Part shown: positions 24,755 through 36,256 of the stretch, one piece after another
How positions within the stretch are numbered: position 1 is the stretch's first letter
How the letters are laid out: every line of letters starts with the position of its first letter
Origin: Blasia pusilla
Lineage: Eukaryota; Marchantiophyta; Marchantiopsida; Blasiales
Direction of reading: 5' to 3'
Assembly (NCBI GenBank): GCA_050084515.1
Contig: CM114273.1
Span: 37,386,001-37,450,000, forward strand
Length of the DNA: 64,000 bases
Position numbers and translations under genes: made by a program
The notes under the pieces: generated by a model
What the model was told of the DNA's origin: nothing
The model's database searches: none
The model's input: the letters and a program-made list of their open reading frames with translations, nothing else

Positions 24755-24960
24755 CATATGACCTTTGATTGGTATGCTAAAAGCAGAGTGAATGGTAGTA
24801 GTTGAGGCATGAAGGCAAACAACAACAATGCCAGTAGTTGCAGTTAAAAGGGATTTAGTGGAGTTAGATTCCCAATAGGCATGCATAAAGTGGATGAAAA
24901 ATATCTTGCCACACCCTATCGGCCTGTAAGCAGAACTAAGCCTCATGTGATTTGCTTCAG
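24755..24960 (-). pseudogene. Helitron 1 PIF1-like helicase, N-terminal (Walker A) part
   Basis: Minus strand from about 24946 reads RPIGCGKIFFIHFM, a degraded P-loop (family GxGGTGKT). It continues with LLTATTGIVVVCLHASTTTI and HSAFSIPIKGHM, matching the motif I-Ia region of PIF1/Helitron helicases. The homology stops near 24760, exactly where the retroelement ends, and resumes at about 14640 with the Walker B part. The P-loop has lost residues, so the protein was probably already inactive or has decayed since. Confidence 0.75.
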
Positions 24961-25554
24961 CTGATTATACAAATCTAGCTACTGAGAGTTTAGGGTATGA
25001 GGTGCAGGGGAAGCCTCACCTACAACATCAGTAGCATCATAGGTATCAGGTGAGTTAACGTTACTTGTAGCATGGGTGGGAGGGGATAAATTGAACTGAA
25101 GATGTGGAAAATTAACCTCCAATACTTTTGTTTCAATCTGATAGCAAATCAAACCCTAAACGCAACATATACCTCGCTCTAGAGATTTGCTATGTCATGT
25201 TTTCTAGTTTCCTCTACAATGCACGAGGTATCTGTGAATATTTTCCTATGTGTGCACTCGTGTAGAAGTCCAATCAAGAGAAGAAACAATTAGGAGATAT
25301 GCTTCAGATCTAAAAGGAACATTAGACAGCAAGGTATTGTAGAAGAACTCTTTCCATTGATGAAGGGGATGATGCTTAGTAAACCTAACAACACGGCTGG
25401 TTTTATATACCAAGTTCCCAATACAGTCAGGGCCCACAAGATTTTTGCTCTATTTTGTCTCTAATTGAATTACCTCGTAGCTGGTCCACAATTGAATAAA
25501 TGCTAGATTAGAGAGGCAATCAGGATGGTGGCAGTAAAGTATAGTTGGATGAAC
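24961..25554 (-). other. Helitron 1 spacer between Rep and helicase parts
   Basis: Minus-strand sequence between the Rep-like C-terminus and the helicase Walker A. It contains broken frames only. In intact Helitrons this region codes for the linker of one Rep-helicase polypeptide. Confidence 0.4.
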
Positions 25555-27786
25555 TCAAACTATTGAAGAATTCTTGTAAAGCGCAGTACGTCGATGTGGC
25601 GGGCTTGAGTCAACATAGTGAATACCTTCAGATCTGTGGATGATGGGTATCTTGAGGGTTGTTAGTGTTGCCTCAATAGATGACACGGACCTATTTAAAA
25701 CTAAGCCAGATATCAACTTCAGCGTGACCTCGTCAAGACCGTCGAGGCCAAGGTACTTGTCGCACTCAATAGTAATATTCAGGGAACCTGGTGATTCTGA
25801 TTTGAGAGCATACTTTAGGAGGTAGAAGGACCATTGGACATTCGTGACCCTTTGCAAATTCATATACGCCCCCCACAAGAGCAGAATAGATGGGTGATAT
25901 GGTATTACATTGCAATAAGTTGGCCATGCCTATAGTACATCCATTTTAGTGTGGCTAGATCTATTGTTAGCCTTAATTGATAACTAGCAAGAGCAAGGAA
26001 CCCCATTAGGCAATAGGGAGTATGGTCAAGGGTTCTAGGGCAAATACATATGCCTTGCTTATATGAATGCAATTGCTTGGTTGTAACCAAGTGTTGCAAC
26101 TAGGTCGTCTCATCAAGGGAGATTTGTTGTGTTGATAGTTGCACTGGTGGAGAGGGTATATAGCAATCTATTTCATTAGTGATAGCGTCAATGTCATCCT
26201 TGTTTATCCATAGTATAATATGAGAATGCACGCTGCCCCTATTCTGTAATTCATACCTGATAGGGTACACGACCAATGATCTGGGGACCACCAAGTATAT
26301 AGTTACGAAAGAAAATTTTAAGTCGAGTATGAAACAGTAATGCAGACTCAGCAGGTGCATCTCTCCATGAAAAGGTGGGGTTAAATTTTCACACAAGGTG
26401 TTCAATGTCGACCACCTCATGCCACTTTGTATAAGAGACTTCATCCAATGTAAGTGTTAAGGAAAGTTCTAGCATGCCCCACTTTGAGACCATGGCCTTA
26501 AGGTCACGAAGGTGTCGGCGATGTCACGATGGGGTGCTAGGAATATGAGCACAAAAGCTATATTTGGATAACTGAGAGTATAGATCCTCATCGATGAGGT
26601 CAGGCTGCCTTCGTCTCAATTGTTCAAGTTCCCGGTTTAATATACATGTGCGTGAAGAGAATGCAAGAATAATAGATTGCCTTAACTATTGCATAAAAAG
26701 AAAATACGGTTTGTATAGAGTGAAGACACTAAAAAGTTGTCTAATGCGACACCTCATCTACTCTATAAACGTTGTCGTGCCCAAAAAGTAACCTCTAAGG
26801 TATGGGAATAGAAAAGGGAATATTCGTGTTTCAATAGTGAGTGTGGAATCGGGTGAGATACCCTTATTATCACTAAGAAAGTGATCTCTTGAGTGTGCAT
26901 TTTCCCTGAGAAAAATGCTACAATTATGGAAAATGTCATAGGATGGCTTCCTTTTAACAAGAAGGGAGTACTTGACATCTTGGAGAACGTTGAGCTCTTC
27001 TTGGTAAGTATCAGCTGCCGTACTATGCGTTAGCTCCCTTTCTTGAGATGACCTAATAATCTGCTCTACAGAGGATGAGGGCAGAACCACTAGACCACAC
27101 GTGGGATTGGTATCAATGGCGTGTATTGTGAATAAAGCTCGTCAACATGTAAGTTAACCATCAAGACATTCTTAACTTGGATGTAAATATAATCTGCATT
27201 GTCGTGAATAGTCTGGTCATTGCCGCAGGCAACTAGTGGACAATCAATAGGCGAGGTAACCTGACAAAATCCCCGATGAAAATTGTAGTATTTTGTTTCA
27301 ATACCCAGTCTGGAGTCAACGAGGGAAAGCAATTGGAGGTGAAGCAGGTTGACAGCTAAAACATCACCCATATAAGCAGGCATCATATAAACATTGTATG
27401 TTGTGCATGGTCCATTATTGACACGATGCTGACAAACATAAAATCCATCAGGAGAGGGCATTATATATTGCAGCATATACACATTACATAGGCCATAGGG
27501 TGGGAGCGTTTGTGTAGTGGCTGTGGTCATCCGTAGTTGACCCGTTGATATATGAGATTGTGCCGCAGTAACCACAACATCTCATCTGCTTTATGAGAAG
27601 AGAGTACTGGGTTTTCCAACTAGCTAGGATGGAAGGGATAATCGGCCGTATTTTACTCAGAGGCTGCTGCGCTAGTTTGTTTGTATCAGCTACTCTAGCT
27701 ACTGTACGAAGTTTGCAAGCCTTCAGCCTAGGTCTCTTCATAAGTTTCCTGGGTCTCACATGCCTGCTGTTCACTATTGTAACCAT
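25555..27786 (-). pseudogene. Helitron 1 Rep endonuclease region (Helitron_like_N)
   Basis: In minus order: a zinc-like segment RCCGYCGTISYINGSTTDDH (about 27580-27520), GFYVCQHRVNNGPCTTYNVY with HRGFCQVTSPIDCPLV (27460-27230), VLPSSSVEQI and RIFPFLFPYLRGYF (27090-26760), then YELQNRGSVHSHIILWIN (about 26250-26200) with the HUH nickase motif intact as HSH. NVQWSFYLLKYALKSES and IHYVDSSPPHRR (25830-25570) close the domain. Rep would nick and join DNA during rolling-circle transposition. At least three frame changes separate the blocks. The matching helicase lies downstream, split by the retroelement. Confidence 0.8.
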
Positions 27787-27800
27787 AGTGGTGAAGCCTT

Positions 27801-29429
27801 GATTTATCTTGTCACCTTACGGTATGAGGCTCCCCACTTGGTAGGTAGATAGAGGCTGTATTAAAATAGGTATTCTCTCAGTTGACATGAAATAGTGGAA
27901 ATAGCCCTACCTGATCAAGTATGGTGCAAGGGTATGGAGGCACGGAGTTGTGTACATTCGCCCAGCAGGTGAAAGCCACAATGGTTACGATGTGTCACGG
28001 AGGTGACAAGGAGATCACGGTTATTACAGGCTTGGTGAATTATGTCATTTGAAAAGAATTTCTCTGTTGCCTGTCTGGTTCCTGGTTGCACAGTAGCCTA
28101 GAGTTGGCTCCCTTATTGTACTGGCACTGTGCGTGTGGAAAGTCACAATGCCAGAGAAAATAGCAATAGATGTTTCAAGTTTGGGAAGTGTTTGGAGCAG
28201 CACAAAAGTGCCAAAAGAAATTCACTGTAGATAATAGAGGCCGCAAAAGTGATGGACTGCTGAACATATTACATGTGCCATGGAGTATGCCGTAGTTGGG
28301 GACGTAGGCTTTCATATCATTCCAAGTCTTTTTGGTGGAACTGCCAAAATGTCTGGATCTGAGGCAAACTGATTGCAAGTGGAACTTGCGTTCTCGTCCG
28401 GTTTCAGCGTCTGAAAGAGCAAGCGGACCACCGAGTAGTTGAATGTGTCTCTTGGTGCAACCGGGTGTCGGAGGGGCTTGCTTTTAAGTACAGGCAAGGT
28501 AGAGATCGACTTCTTGGCAAGGAGGTTTGGGGTCATCACAAAGCCGAGAGGGGGAGCCCGATGATATAGAGTGCCAAGATGAGTCCGTAGGCTTGGAAGA
28601 GAACTCACCGAGCTTCCATTGCATTGATGGCGAGAAGGAGAGAGCTCCAAAGGTTAGAGGTAGTTCCGCAGCTAGTCCTATTGTACCTGGTCAGTGTCGT
28701 TGGTTATATGAATTCGGGATGGTCATTGAGGAAGTAGGCACAATCCTTGAAACTGATATAACTACTACAGACTGAATGGAGTATTGGTTCATGGTTCAAC
28801 ATACGTGGAGAATGCGGGAATGGAAAGTGGACTGTCCATGAATGAGCGATTATTTCTGTGATCAGAAAAGGGGACTCGGCTGTATGTGGAGGCTAATGAA
28901 TCGCATGGACAATCAAGGTACGTACAACAGACTCTCTGGCTGACCGCATGTTCAGGGCTGTAAGAGGCGTGATTTAGTCTTTTAGAGATACGCGAAGATG
29001 TAGTGATGGCATGAACGGATAGAAATGAGCTACCAAAATCAGAAACATGTGCATTGTTTTGGCAGGTGCCTACTCGTACTTTGATACTGTGAGGGGTTGA
29101 GGAAAAATGACTTCTTAAAAACAGCGGCACTTTATTGCCGTGTATGTCCCACTGTTTGGTTACTCTGCACGTAGGGAAGCTGGTGGTGTAAATAGGTATG
29201 TCTGGAACAAGAAATCTGTGCATGCCATTAGAACAACATGCATAAAATTCACAATCAGTAAGCACTACCGGATACAGAGGAAATAGCACGGCTGCCCGGG
29301 AATACATATGCAAACGCAACGTGGAAGCAAGTAGTCACGAAGAATACTGAACTATGGTGGATTGCGCAACGACCTGCAGGGAGACAACATATCAGATAGG
29401 AAAAACAACTAGTGCAAAACTTCACATGT
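27801..29429. other. no recognised gene; probable flank or N-terminal region of Helitron 1
   Basis: Several open frames of 67-176 codons on either strand were read, but none shows a motif I recognise. Composition is close to that of the Helitron coding blocks, so this is probably the decayed 5' part of the element or captured host DNA. Confidence 0.35.
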
Positions 29430-29431
29430 AT

Positions 29432-29770
29432 TCAACTACAAAAAAACAACCCCTGTATCAGCTGAGATGGAAAACGAACTACAATACCTCCAGAATGTAC
29501 TCTAGAGTCAATCGGAAAATGACGAAAATGAGGAACTTCATCGATCTTTGGAGGGTCCCCGGCCAAAAGCCTTGCATCTGCTAGTATGATGTCTCCTAGC
29601 TTGATGCCAATCACTTCTCCGGGCATAAGTAGTTCGACATTTACCTGCACCCACTAGCCATCTCGCAACACCTTGCCATGAGAGCTACAATAGCATTCCC
29701 TACACTGTTCTCCTTGATGAAACTGATCGTGCATGCCCTGTCCATTAGACTTGTAGCCCAAAATCTCCTT
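29432..29770 (-). pseudogene. plasma-membrane H+-ATPase (P3A-type) gene fragment
   Basis: Minus strand: ISFIKENSVGNAIVALMA (about 29735-29680), then, one frame over and after a stop, KVLRDG and VNVELLMPGEVIGIKLGDII, LADARLLAGDPPKID and a diverged HSGGIVVRF (29650-29460). This matches the actuator-domain region of plant and fungal proton pumps (family: [51 protein letters not shown]). The conserved TGES loop is not preserved. The fragment covers about 90 residues of an enzyme of roughly 950, with a frame shift and a stop. It lies just upstream of Helitron 1 coding sequence on the same strand, which suggests gene capture (inference). Confidence 0.75.
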
Positions 29771-29966
29771 GCGTCTTGTGTCTTGGAGTAGGAATACATT
29801 ACGAAATGAGGTAGAGTGTGGGCTCCAACATGAGGAGACATCCCAAGTAATAATTGTCTGCCCATTACTTGTAGCAGTTACTAATAGATTTGTCCTCGTC
29901 TATTTGCATGTGGCATCTATTTGCGACTGGCAATGCCTACTATGGATAGGCCTAGTATGTTCATTT

Positions 29967-29998
29967 AACAATACTAATCAATGATGATTAGTATTGTT
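29967..29998. repeat. perfect 14-bp inverted repeat (hairpin)
   Basis: AACAATACTAATCA at 29967-29980 and its exact complement TGATTAGTATTGTT at 29985-29998, with a 4-nt loop. It could be a transposon-end hairpin; no host is known. Confidence 0.9.
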
Positions 29999-32900
29999 AG
30001 GGCAGTAAGATGCTATGTAAGGTATAACTTCTCGTCTTTCTCATCTTCCTCCTCTTGTTGTAGGAGCCATCATGTGAATGATCCTCTCCTCTAACTAATA
30101 GATTTAGGATTGTGTATTATGGTCAAAGTCCTTGTCCGTAGATTTATATCCATCCTAAGAAAAGATCTGTCTATGAAAATCTGACCATCTACATCTTACA
30201 CATTCACCTCGCCTGCATCCCCTTACCTGGCCCGCATCTCCCTTGGTCCTTGCTTGCATGGATCAGACATAGGCAAGGGTTGTGGGAGTGATGCAAACAT
30301 GGATTATGATATAAGATTAGATGCGGGAGAACATGCCCGTGGACAAGTTCATTTCTCTGCGATCTTGAGTGAATCCGATGAGGTGTACGAATCCAAGTAG
30401 GTTGATGCTAATGTGCATACTCATTGTCGTTGTTTCTTCACCTTGGCATTGTTGAAATGCGGCATGTTACAGAGCAGAAAGTGAAAGATATAACTTTGTT
30501 GAAAATAGCAATGTGGAAGACACTAGACCATATGATTACGAAAGTTTCAAAAACTCTAATATGAATTTTAGATATAACACCCTGGTCGGTAAAGGCCTCA
30601 TCCCTAGTCTTTTGTCCCTCTCACACATAATCCTCGGAGTAAGAAGTCAGAAAATCCTCATACATCATAAATTGCACAAGGCACTCACATACTCCATTAA
30701 GTACTCTATAATTCAATGTTGTTAAGGGCACCATAAGTTAATAGATACTTCCTAAGGCATTTCAAAATTCCTCCTCTCCTCCATGACCAAAGGAATGAGT
30801 CCCATCCGATGTCTAAGGCGAACTCGCTTCTGCACCAACCGATAATAGTCCACCCATTCCGTCTATAAGTCCGCTTGTGGAGCCAACTCCCTACATAGGA
30901 TCGACACTCATGATGCTAAGTTGTAGTGTATGGGTGCTCACGTAACCAACATCCATGCCTCCCGATCCTCCTCCGCCTGTAGAGCCTTCGGCTCTACCTC
31001 ATGGATTTTTGTCATCCACCCATACCAAAATAAAGGAAAAAATGACAAAACAAGGTTGGAAATGGCAAGGGCTTCACTACATCCAAAAGGAAGAAGAATA
31101 AATACACTATTGGGAGATTACTAAATGAAAAGTAAAAAATGAGGGGAGAATGGAGGGGTCGAGAAGGGTAAGTGGTAGCGTTTTTATTTTGTGACTTTGT
31201 TTGTGAGTCGTGTGTGAGTATCTTACAAGTTCACAGCGAATGCGATCGCAACCGCCAATTGCAAGTATCTTCCATGTTCGTGCAACTCCAATGTGGATCC
31301 CCATAGTCGCAAAGTGGGAGCCACTATTTACACTTTGATTGCAAATCTGACTCACTTACTTTCTGCATTGGAAGCTTAGTGCAAGTCCCTATAGTCACAA
31401 TGTCTTCAAGGTTGTCTAGACTCGCAAACCAATGGCAACTCACAAAGCTACATGGAAGCACAATGGAGTTGCATGAAATGGACTAGCAAATTAGTTGCTC
31501 TTGCCAAAAATGGATTTGATAAATATCTCCCTCTAACTTAGTTGTGTGCTTTTTGATATGAAAACTTTAGGTTTGAGTTTTCCTTCTAGCTTATTTCATG
31601 TTTTTTTTGCCATCCATTTTTAATTTTACGACCAAGAGATGTTTACTTATACACCTTGCCAACTTTGCCCTTATATGTTCTAAATAACTCCCACAAAAGG
31701 ATAAAAACCTTCACCTTCCTTAGCTATGTTTTCTTGTGAAAACAAGTATCGTGAAACTGCCAGCAATAAGAGTGTCGTCCCTTGGCTCCCACCCTTCTTA
31801 TTACTTTGCAAGAAGTTTTAGGGAGGCAATTGATCTTTCTATCAAATAAGGATGCTATAGGGTGAGTGAGTAAGAATCTAGCTTGGGGATCAATCCTACC
31901 ACACTTTTCCATGGGGGGGAAATTGAATCAAATATAGACAAGTAAATAGAACATCTTGTGTAGTTTCCAACAAGTTAATTCTTCCATCATTCTAACATAA
32001 GGCTTTCCACTAAAGTAGCTATGGTCTAAGGAAGACTTTAGAGGTTTCTTCTGGAGTTATGTTTATTCACAATGTGGTCATGAAAGAGGATTCATCAGAC
32101 AATTTAGGGTTTGGTTTAAACTACACCCCATAGTTCACCTTGTACATTTACACGGTATAAAGTATCTGATAAAATATCATAATTTCAGGAATATAATGAT
32201 GAGATGTACTATTGCATGAAGGTGTCCACCGCATAAGCCTACACATCTATATTACGAGAGGACAAGCTTTCTATGTTGTTGCATTGGAACATGGTTCAAT
32301 TGTTAGGAAGGATTGTGGAGAATCCATTGTGTACCATCTATGCAGATGGGAATGATGGACATCTACAAAGTTCGGTTTATATCAAAAAAAATGTATATGG
32401 TTTGTTGAAACATGGAAGGAAGTATTCTCACAATGGAGCATCAGGATTTCCAAACGTATTGATAGAATTCTAACTACACATGTCATATTTTCCTCGTGCA
32501 CACACATCATTACACCACCTACCTCAGTATTCACATCCATACATTGATCTCCCCAACAGACTAGTATATTTTTATACACACAAAAAGATACTCATACATG
32601 TATACCAAGTTGACACCAAAAAAATCAAAGTAAAATGGTGCTGGAAATCAACTCCACTCTTCAAATGTATATGTCTTCATCAAGCCACATCCTTCATGAG
32701 GCAATCCAAACTTCTACCATACCCTAGAAGGAAGAGTGTTTCCTACGTTTAGCATAAGAAAGATAACTCTTGAAATCCATCTCCTTAGCTCTTATACCTT
32801 GGGAAGAACCAAAAGAGTTATGTACCCCCCCCCCAAACCAAAATAGAGCCAAAATTTGTAACTAATATGCATAGGTTACCATATGATCATTGACTTGATC

Positions 32901-35900
32901 AACACATCACTTCATCCAAAATAGAAAAGTAAATAGTTTGTTCAAAACATCGATCCCAATCCAATAGAGTTGTAATCCACCACATCGGATCAATGCAAAG
33001 TTATGCATGAACAACCCATAAACTCTCTACATCGTTAACATGGTAGAACTCTACTTGTCAACCAACTATGATATAACACTCGTCATGCACATACACATTA
33101 TTACAAAATCTGCAATTTCTTTCCACATCAAGCATCATTGATCTTACCAGCACATTGGTAGGTCTGTATACACACAAAAATACATGACAGGGGCGCAATA
33201 CAAAATTGCAAGTAAAGGAAGGCTTACCACTAAGTCGGGAATGAAGCCCGATATGCACACAATAAATGTGGAACGACAGTGGTAAGTGTAGAGCAAGACG
33301 GCGAAAAGTATTGCGAACAAGTGTTCCAACGTTGCAGAAAAGGTGTGGCGAAGGAAGAACAAGTGAAATGAGTAGGTAGTCACGGAATGCAAAACGTAAG
33401 TCATTAGTTAGTATAGTGGGCCGGGGGATCTCACCTGGATCTAAACGCGACGAATATGAAATGTCTGGAATAGAGATAGGAAGGGAATTGAAGGTGCGCA
33501 CCCATATCGTCTGATGTAGCAGCGAACATTAAGGCCTGTCATACGTGAGCAGCCAGGAGGAGCAAATTGTAACCAACCCTTGCACATGTGAATTTACACA
33601 GCTAGTTAGGTGCATAAATTGGTGCCTACGAGCTGAAGTTGTTCATAATTGGACATAGCATAGCTTCTCGTTCATATACAAGAAAAAGGACATGATAGAC
33701 CGTCCTCACCTTTGAAGTGTGATATTTTCCTTCCGGTTAGGGAGGGATGACATTGGGTGTATTCCCGGCTTGCAGTCGAAATACAAGCACCAAACGGGGT
33801 GATGAGTTTTTTTTTTTGTTTGGAGAGAGCTAGACGAAAAGGCACGTTGCTAATGTGAATCAGGCTATTGAGACCTATGACCTAATTGTTTTATGCCGTA
33901 GCCAATTACGACTTGCCATTGCTACGTAGCTCTCGATATTTGAAAATGTGATGAGTAGGCGACACAGAAGCATGTAAATCAGGAGCCAACCAACCATGAT
34001 GGGGTGCACCAACAATCCGCCGCCATGACTCTTGTTGATATCCAGAGCATTAGTTCAGGGCGGAGATATCATGGTTGCACAAAAACGGACAAGTCCTTCC
34101 TTAGGACGGACATGGGGTTCCAAGAGGTAGGACAAATACTTTTAGTCCATGATGGAAGGCAAGGCAAGGATGAGAGGAGCACTGAGGGAGGAGGGAATGG
34201 AGGTGGAGGGAGGAAGAAATGGGGGAGTGTGGAACACAAAGGCAAGTAAGGGGAATGAGAAAGAAGGGAAAGGTGGGACCCATATGGACAAGTCTTTCCA
34301 TAGGACAGACATAAGTCCACGGACATGGACATGTCTACGGACACGGACTTTGTCCACATGCAACCTTGGGAGATATACATTACAACAATCGTTAAGGACG
34401 TTATTGACGGTGTGCAGTTCTCCCATCTGATGGCAATCGAAATCAAGTGCATCAAAAGACACACATGTATGGAACCAAAATAGATTGTGCTAGGAGGAAT
34501 ATGTGCTGCTTTGGGAAAGTTGTTATTCTTTCTCGTGTTACATAGGATAGGTTGAATTGTGCACATTGCTTAGAGTCGCACAACCACACGATCGAGATGT
34601 GCGGGTCGTTATAAAACACGAGGTGAAACACACCTGCTCCTGAACACATCTCAACGCTTATAGATAGGCTACTCAACAATCCAACGACGCGAGAAGAGAC
34701 ACGTCCCCTCGGTGCCTAGTGGATAGTTTCATGTGCCTCTGCACTTCGGAGCGACGTGCCACCATGGGCTTCTAGAATTCAATTTAGCTACTCCTAATAG
34801 GGGTTGTAACAAGATCAACTCCTCCTCGAGAGGTTGATTTTGTAATAGAAGGTAGGGCATCTAAGTGCTATTACGTACCCAACAATATACCCTACAATAA
34901 GAGTCATAGATGATATTTCTTCACTAATAATATCATATGTGGATCGCTATTTGTTCTTCACCATATGGTATATCGGATAATGTAGATAGCCTTTCCATCA
35001 ATATACTCACCTACATACACAAGTAGGTATACATAGAAGAGAATGATAAGGAAGTCTAAGCCATAGGCATGAAGTTGTCAATAATAGACTCCGTAGAAGA
35101 TGAAATGGAAGAATAAAAGGATTTGTAGTAAGCCATGCCCTTGTTTGATCTGATACCCACACATAAATATGAATGAGCTCGATGAGCGTCAAAGGTTGCC
35201 TCAAAGAGAATATTGGAAAATTTTCTTTGGTGCATTTTCTAAGAGATCTACCATGTGTTGAAGTAGAAGATTGGAAGCATGGAGAGCGCGGATATGCCCT
35301 TGAGATTCGCCCTCAATAGCATTCAGTGAGTACTTCATTCGATTCATTTTTTGACATTTCTCATGATTTTACCATGTCTGAATGTATTTGTGATTTATTC
35401 TCCTCTAATATTCCATTGCATGAACAGGTTCCACCTCCAGGAGAATTGGAAGGTGTTGAATTCGGTATCTTTGCCATAACCTGTAATTGGTTATGATTTC
35501 AGAAATCTTCTATTCAATTGTAGATTTCAGATATATCCAATGGCTTCTTCTTGTGCAGATGTTTAGGGGTCCACCGAGTAGAAGTCAATCATGTATGACT
35601 CCCACTGCACCAGAAAACACTCCATCTATAAGTGGCAGGATTCACACTTCTGGAGGTGGGGATTTAAATATCTTGTTCTACATTTCTGAATTTTCTTGAA
35701 GATGTCAAGTGGATGTTGGTTCCCATCTCCCCTTCAACCTCTCCTTCCCACAATGAATTTTTATAAAAGAACTTCTCCTAAGGTCCTTCCTAGCAACAAG
35801 TGTAAAATTGACATGTCCAACGATATTAACTAGATTTTGAATGTATTTACATAGATATTCTTACAACATAATGCCAATTGCTCTTATACTTTCCTCCTGA

Positions 35901-36256
35901 AGTGCTTTTTCAAAACCTTCTCCATTTACATCTTTAGAATTTTTTTGCGAGTTTAAAGTGTTTATACACTTTCATTCTATGGGGAAACACTTTGACTAGA
36001 TTGTTGCCTTCGAAAATTTCCTTGTTTGATTGGATTTGTATTAGCCAGTTTGTAAGGAGAAAAAAAATCTTAAATAAAAGGAGTGTGGCCACATTCAAAC
36101 AAGAATGACCAAGAGAAGAACCTAGACCTTCAACAACTTCATCAAACTAAAAGAGAAAAGTCAACCGAGCCTACATTCAATAATTAAAAGGAAAAAATTC
36201 ACATACCTTAGTATTTACATATACAATTTTGAGGGTAAAACTGGAGGAGGAAAGTT
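29999..36256. other. long intergenic stretch without a recognised gene
   Basis: About 6 kb of AT-rich sequence with only short frames. 31130-31500 is rich in TTGCAA, GTCGCAA and AACTCGC-like motifs, resembling a CACTA subterminal zone, but no CACTA protein is near. 32823-32833 is a poly-C tract. 34050-34370 has repeated GGACA/GGACATGG motifs (GGACATGGGG, GGACATGGACATG) and shares TGCAACCTTGGGA with about 2700. 35390-36250 is probably downstream flank of the ureidoglycolate amidohydrolase gene. Nothing else could be supported. Confidence 0.45.

Noticed and set aside
14620-24790. Clean 5-bp target-site duplication for the methyltransferase retroelement
   Set aside because: GCAGA precedes the proposed left end but CATAT follows the right end; a GCAGA a few bases further right (24783-24787) lies within helicase coding sequence and not at an LTR end.
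31103-31500. A second complete CACTA element
   Set aside because: The motif field resembles a subterminal zone, but neither a convincing terminus pair nor any transposase sequence is present.
34069-34566. 165-codon minus-strand ORF
   Set aside because: Composition is dominated by Ser, Phe and Pro from a purine-rich repeat on the other strand; no domain seen.
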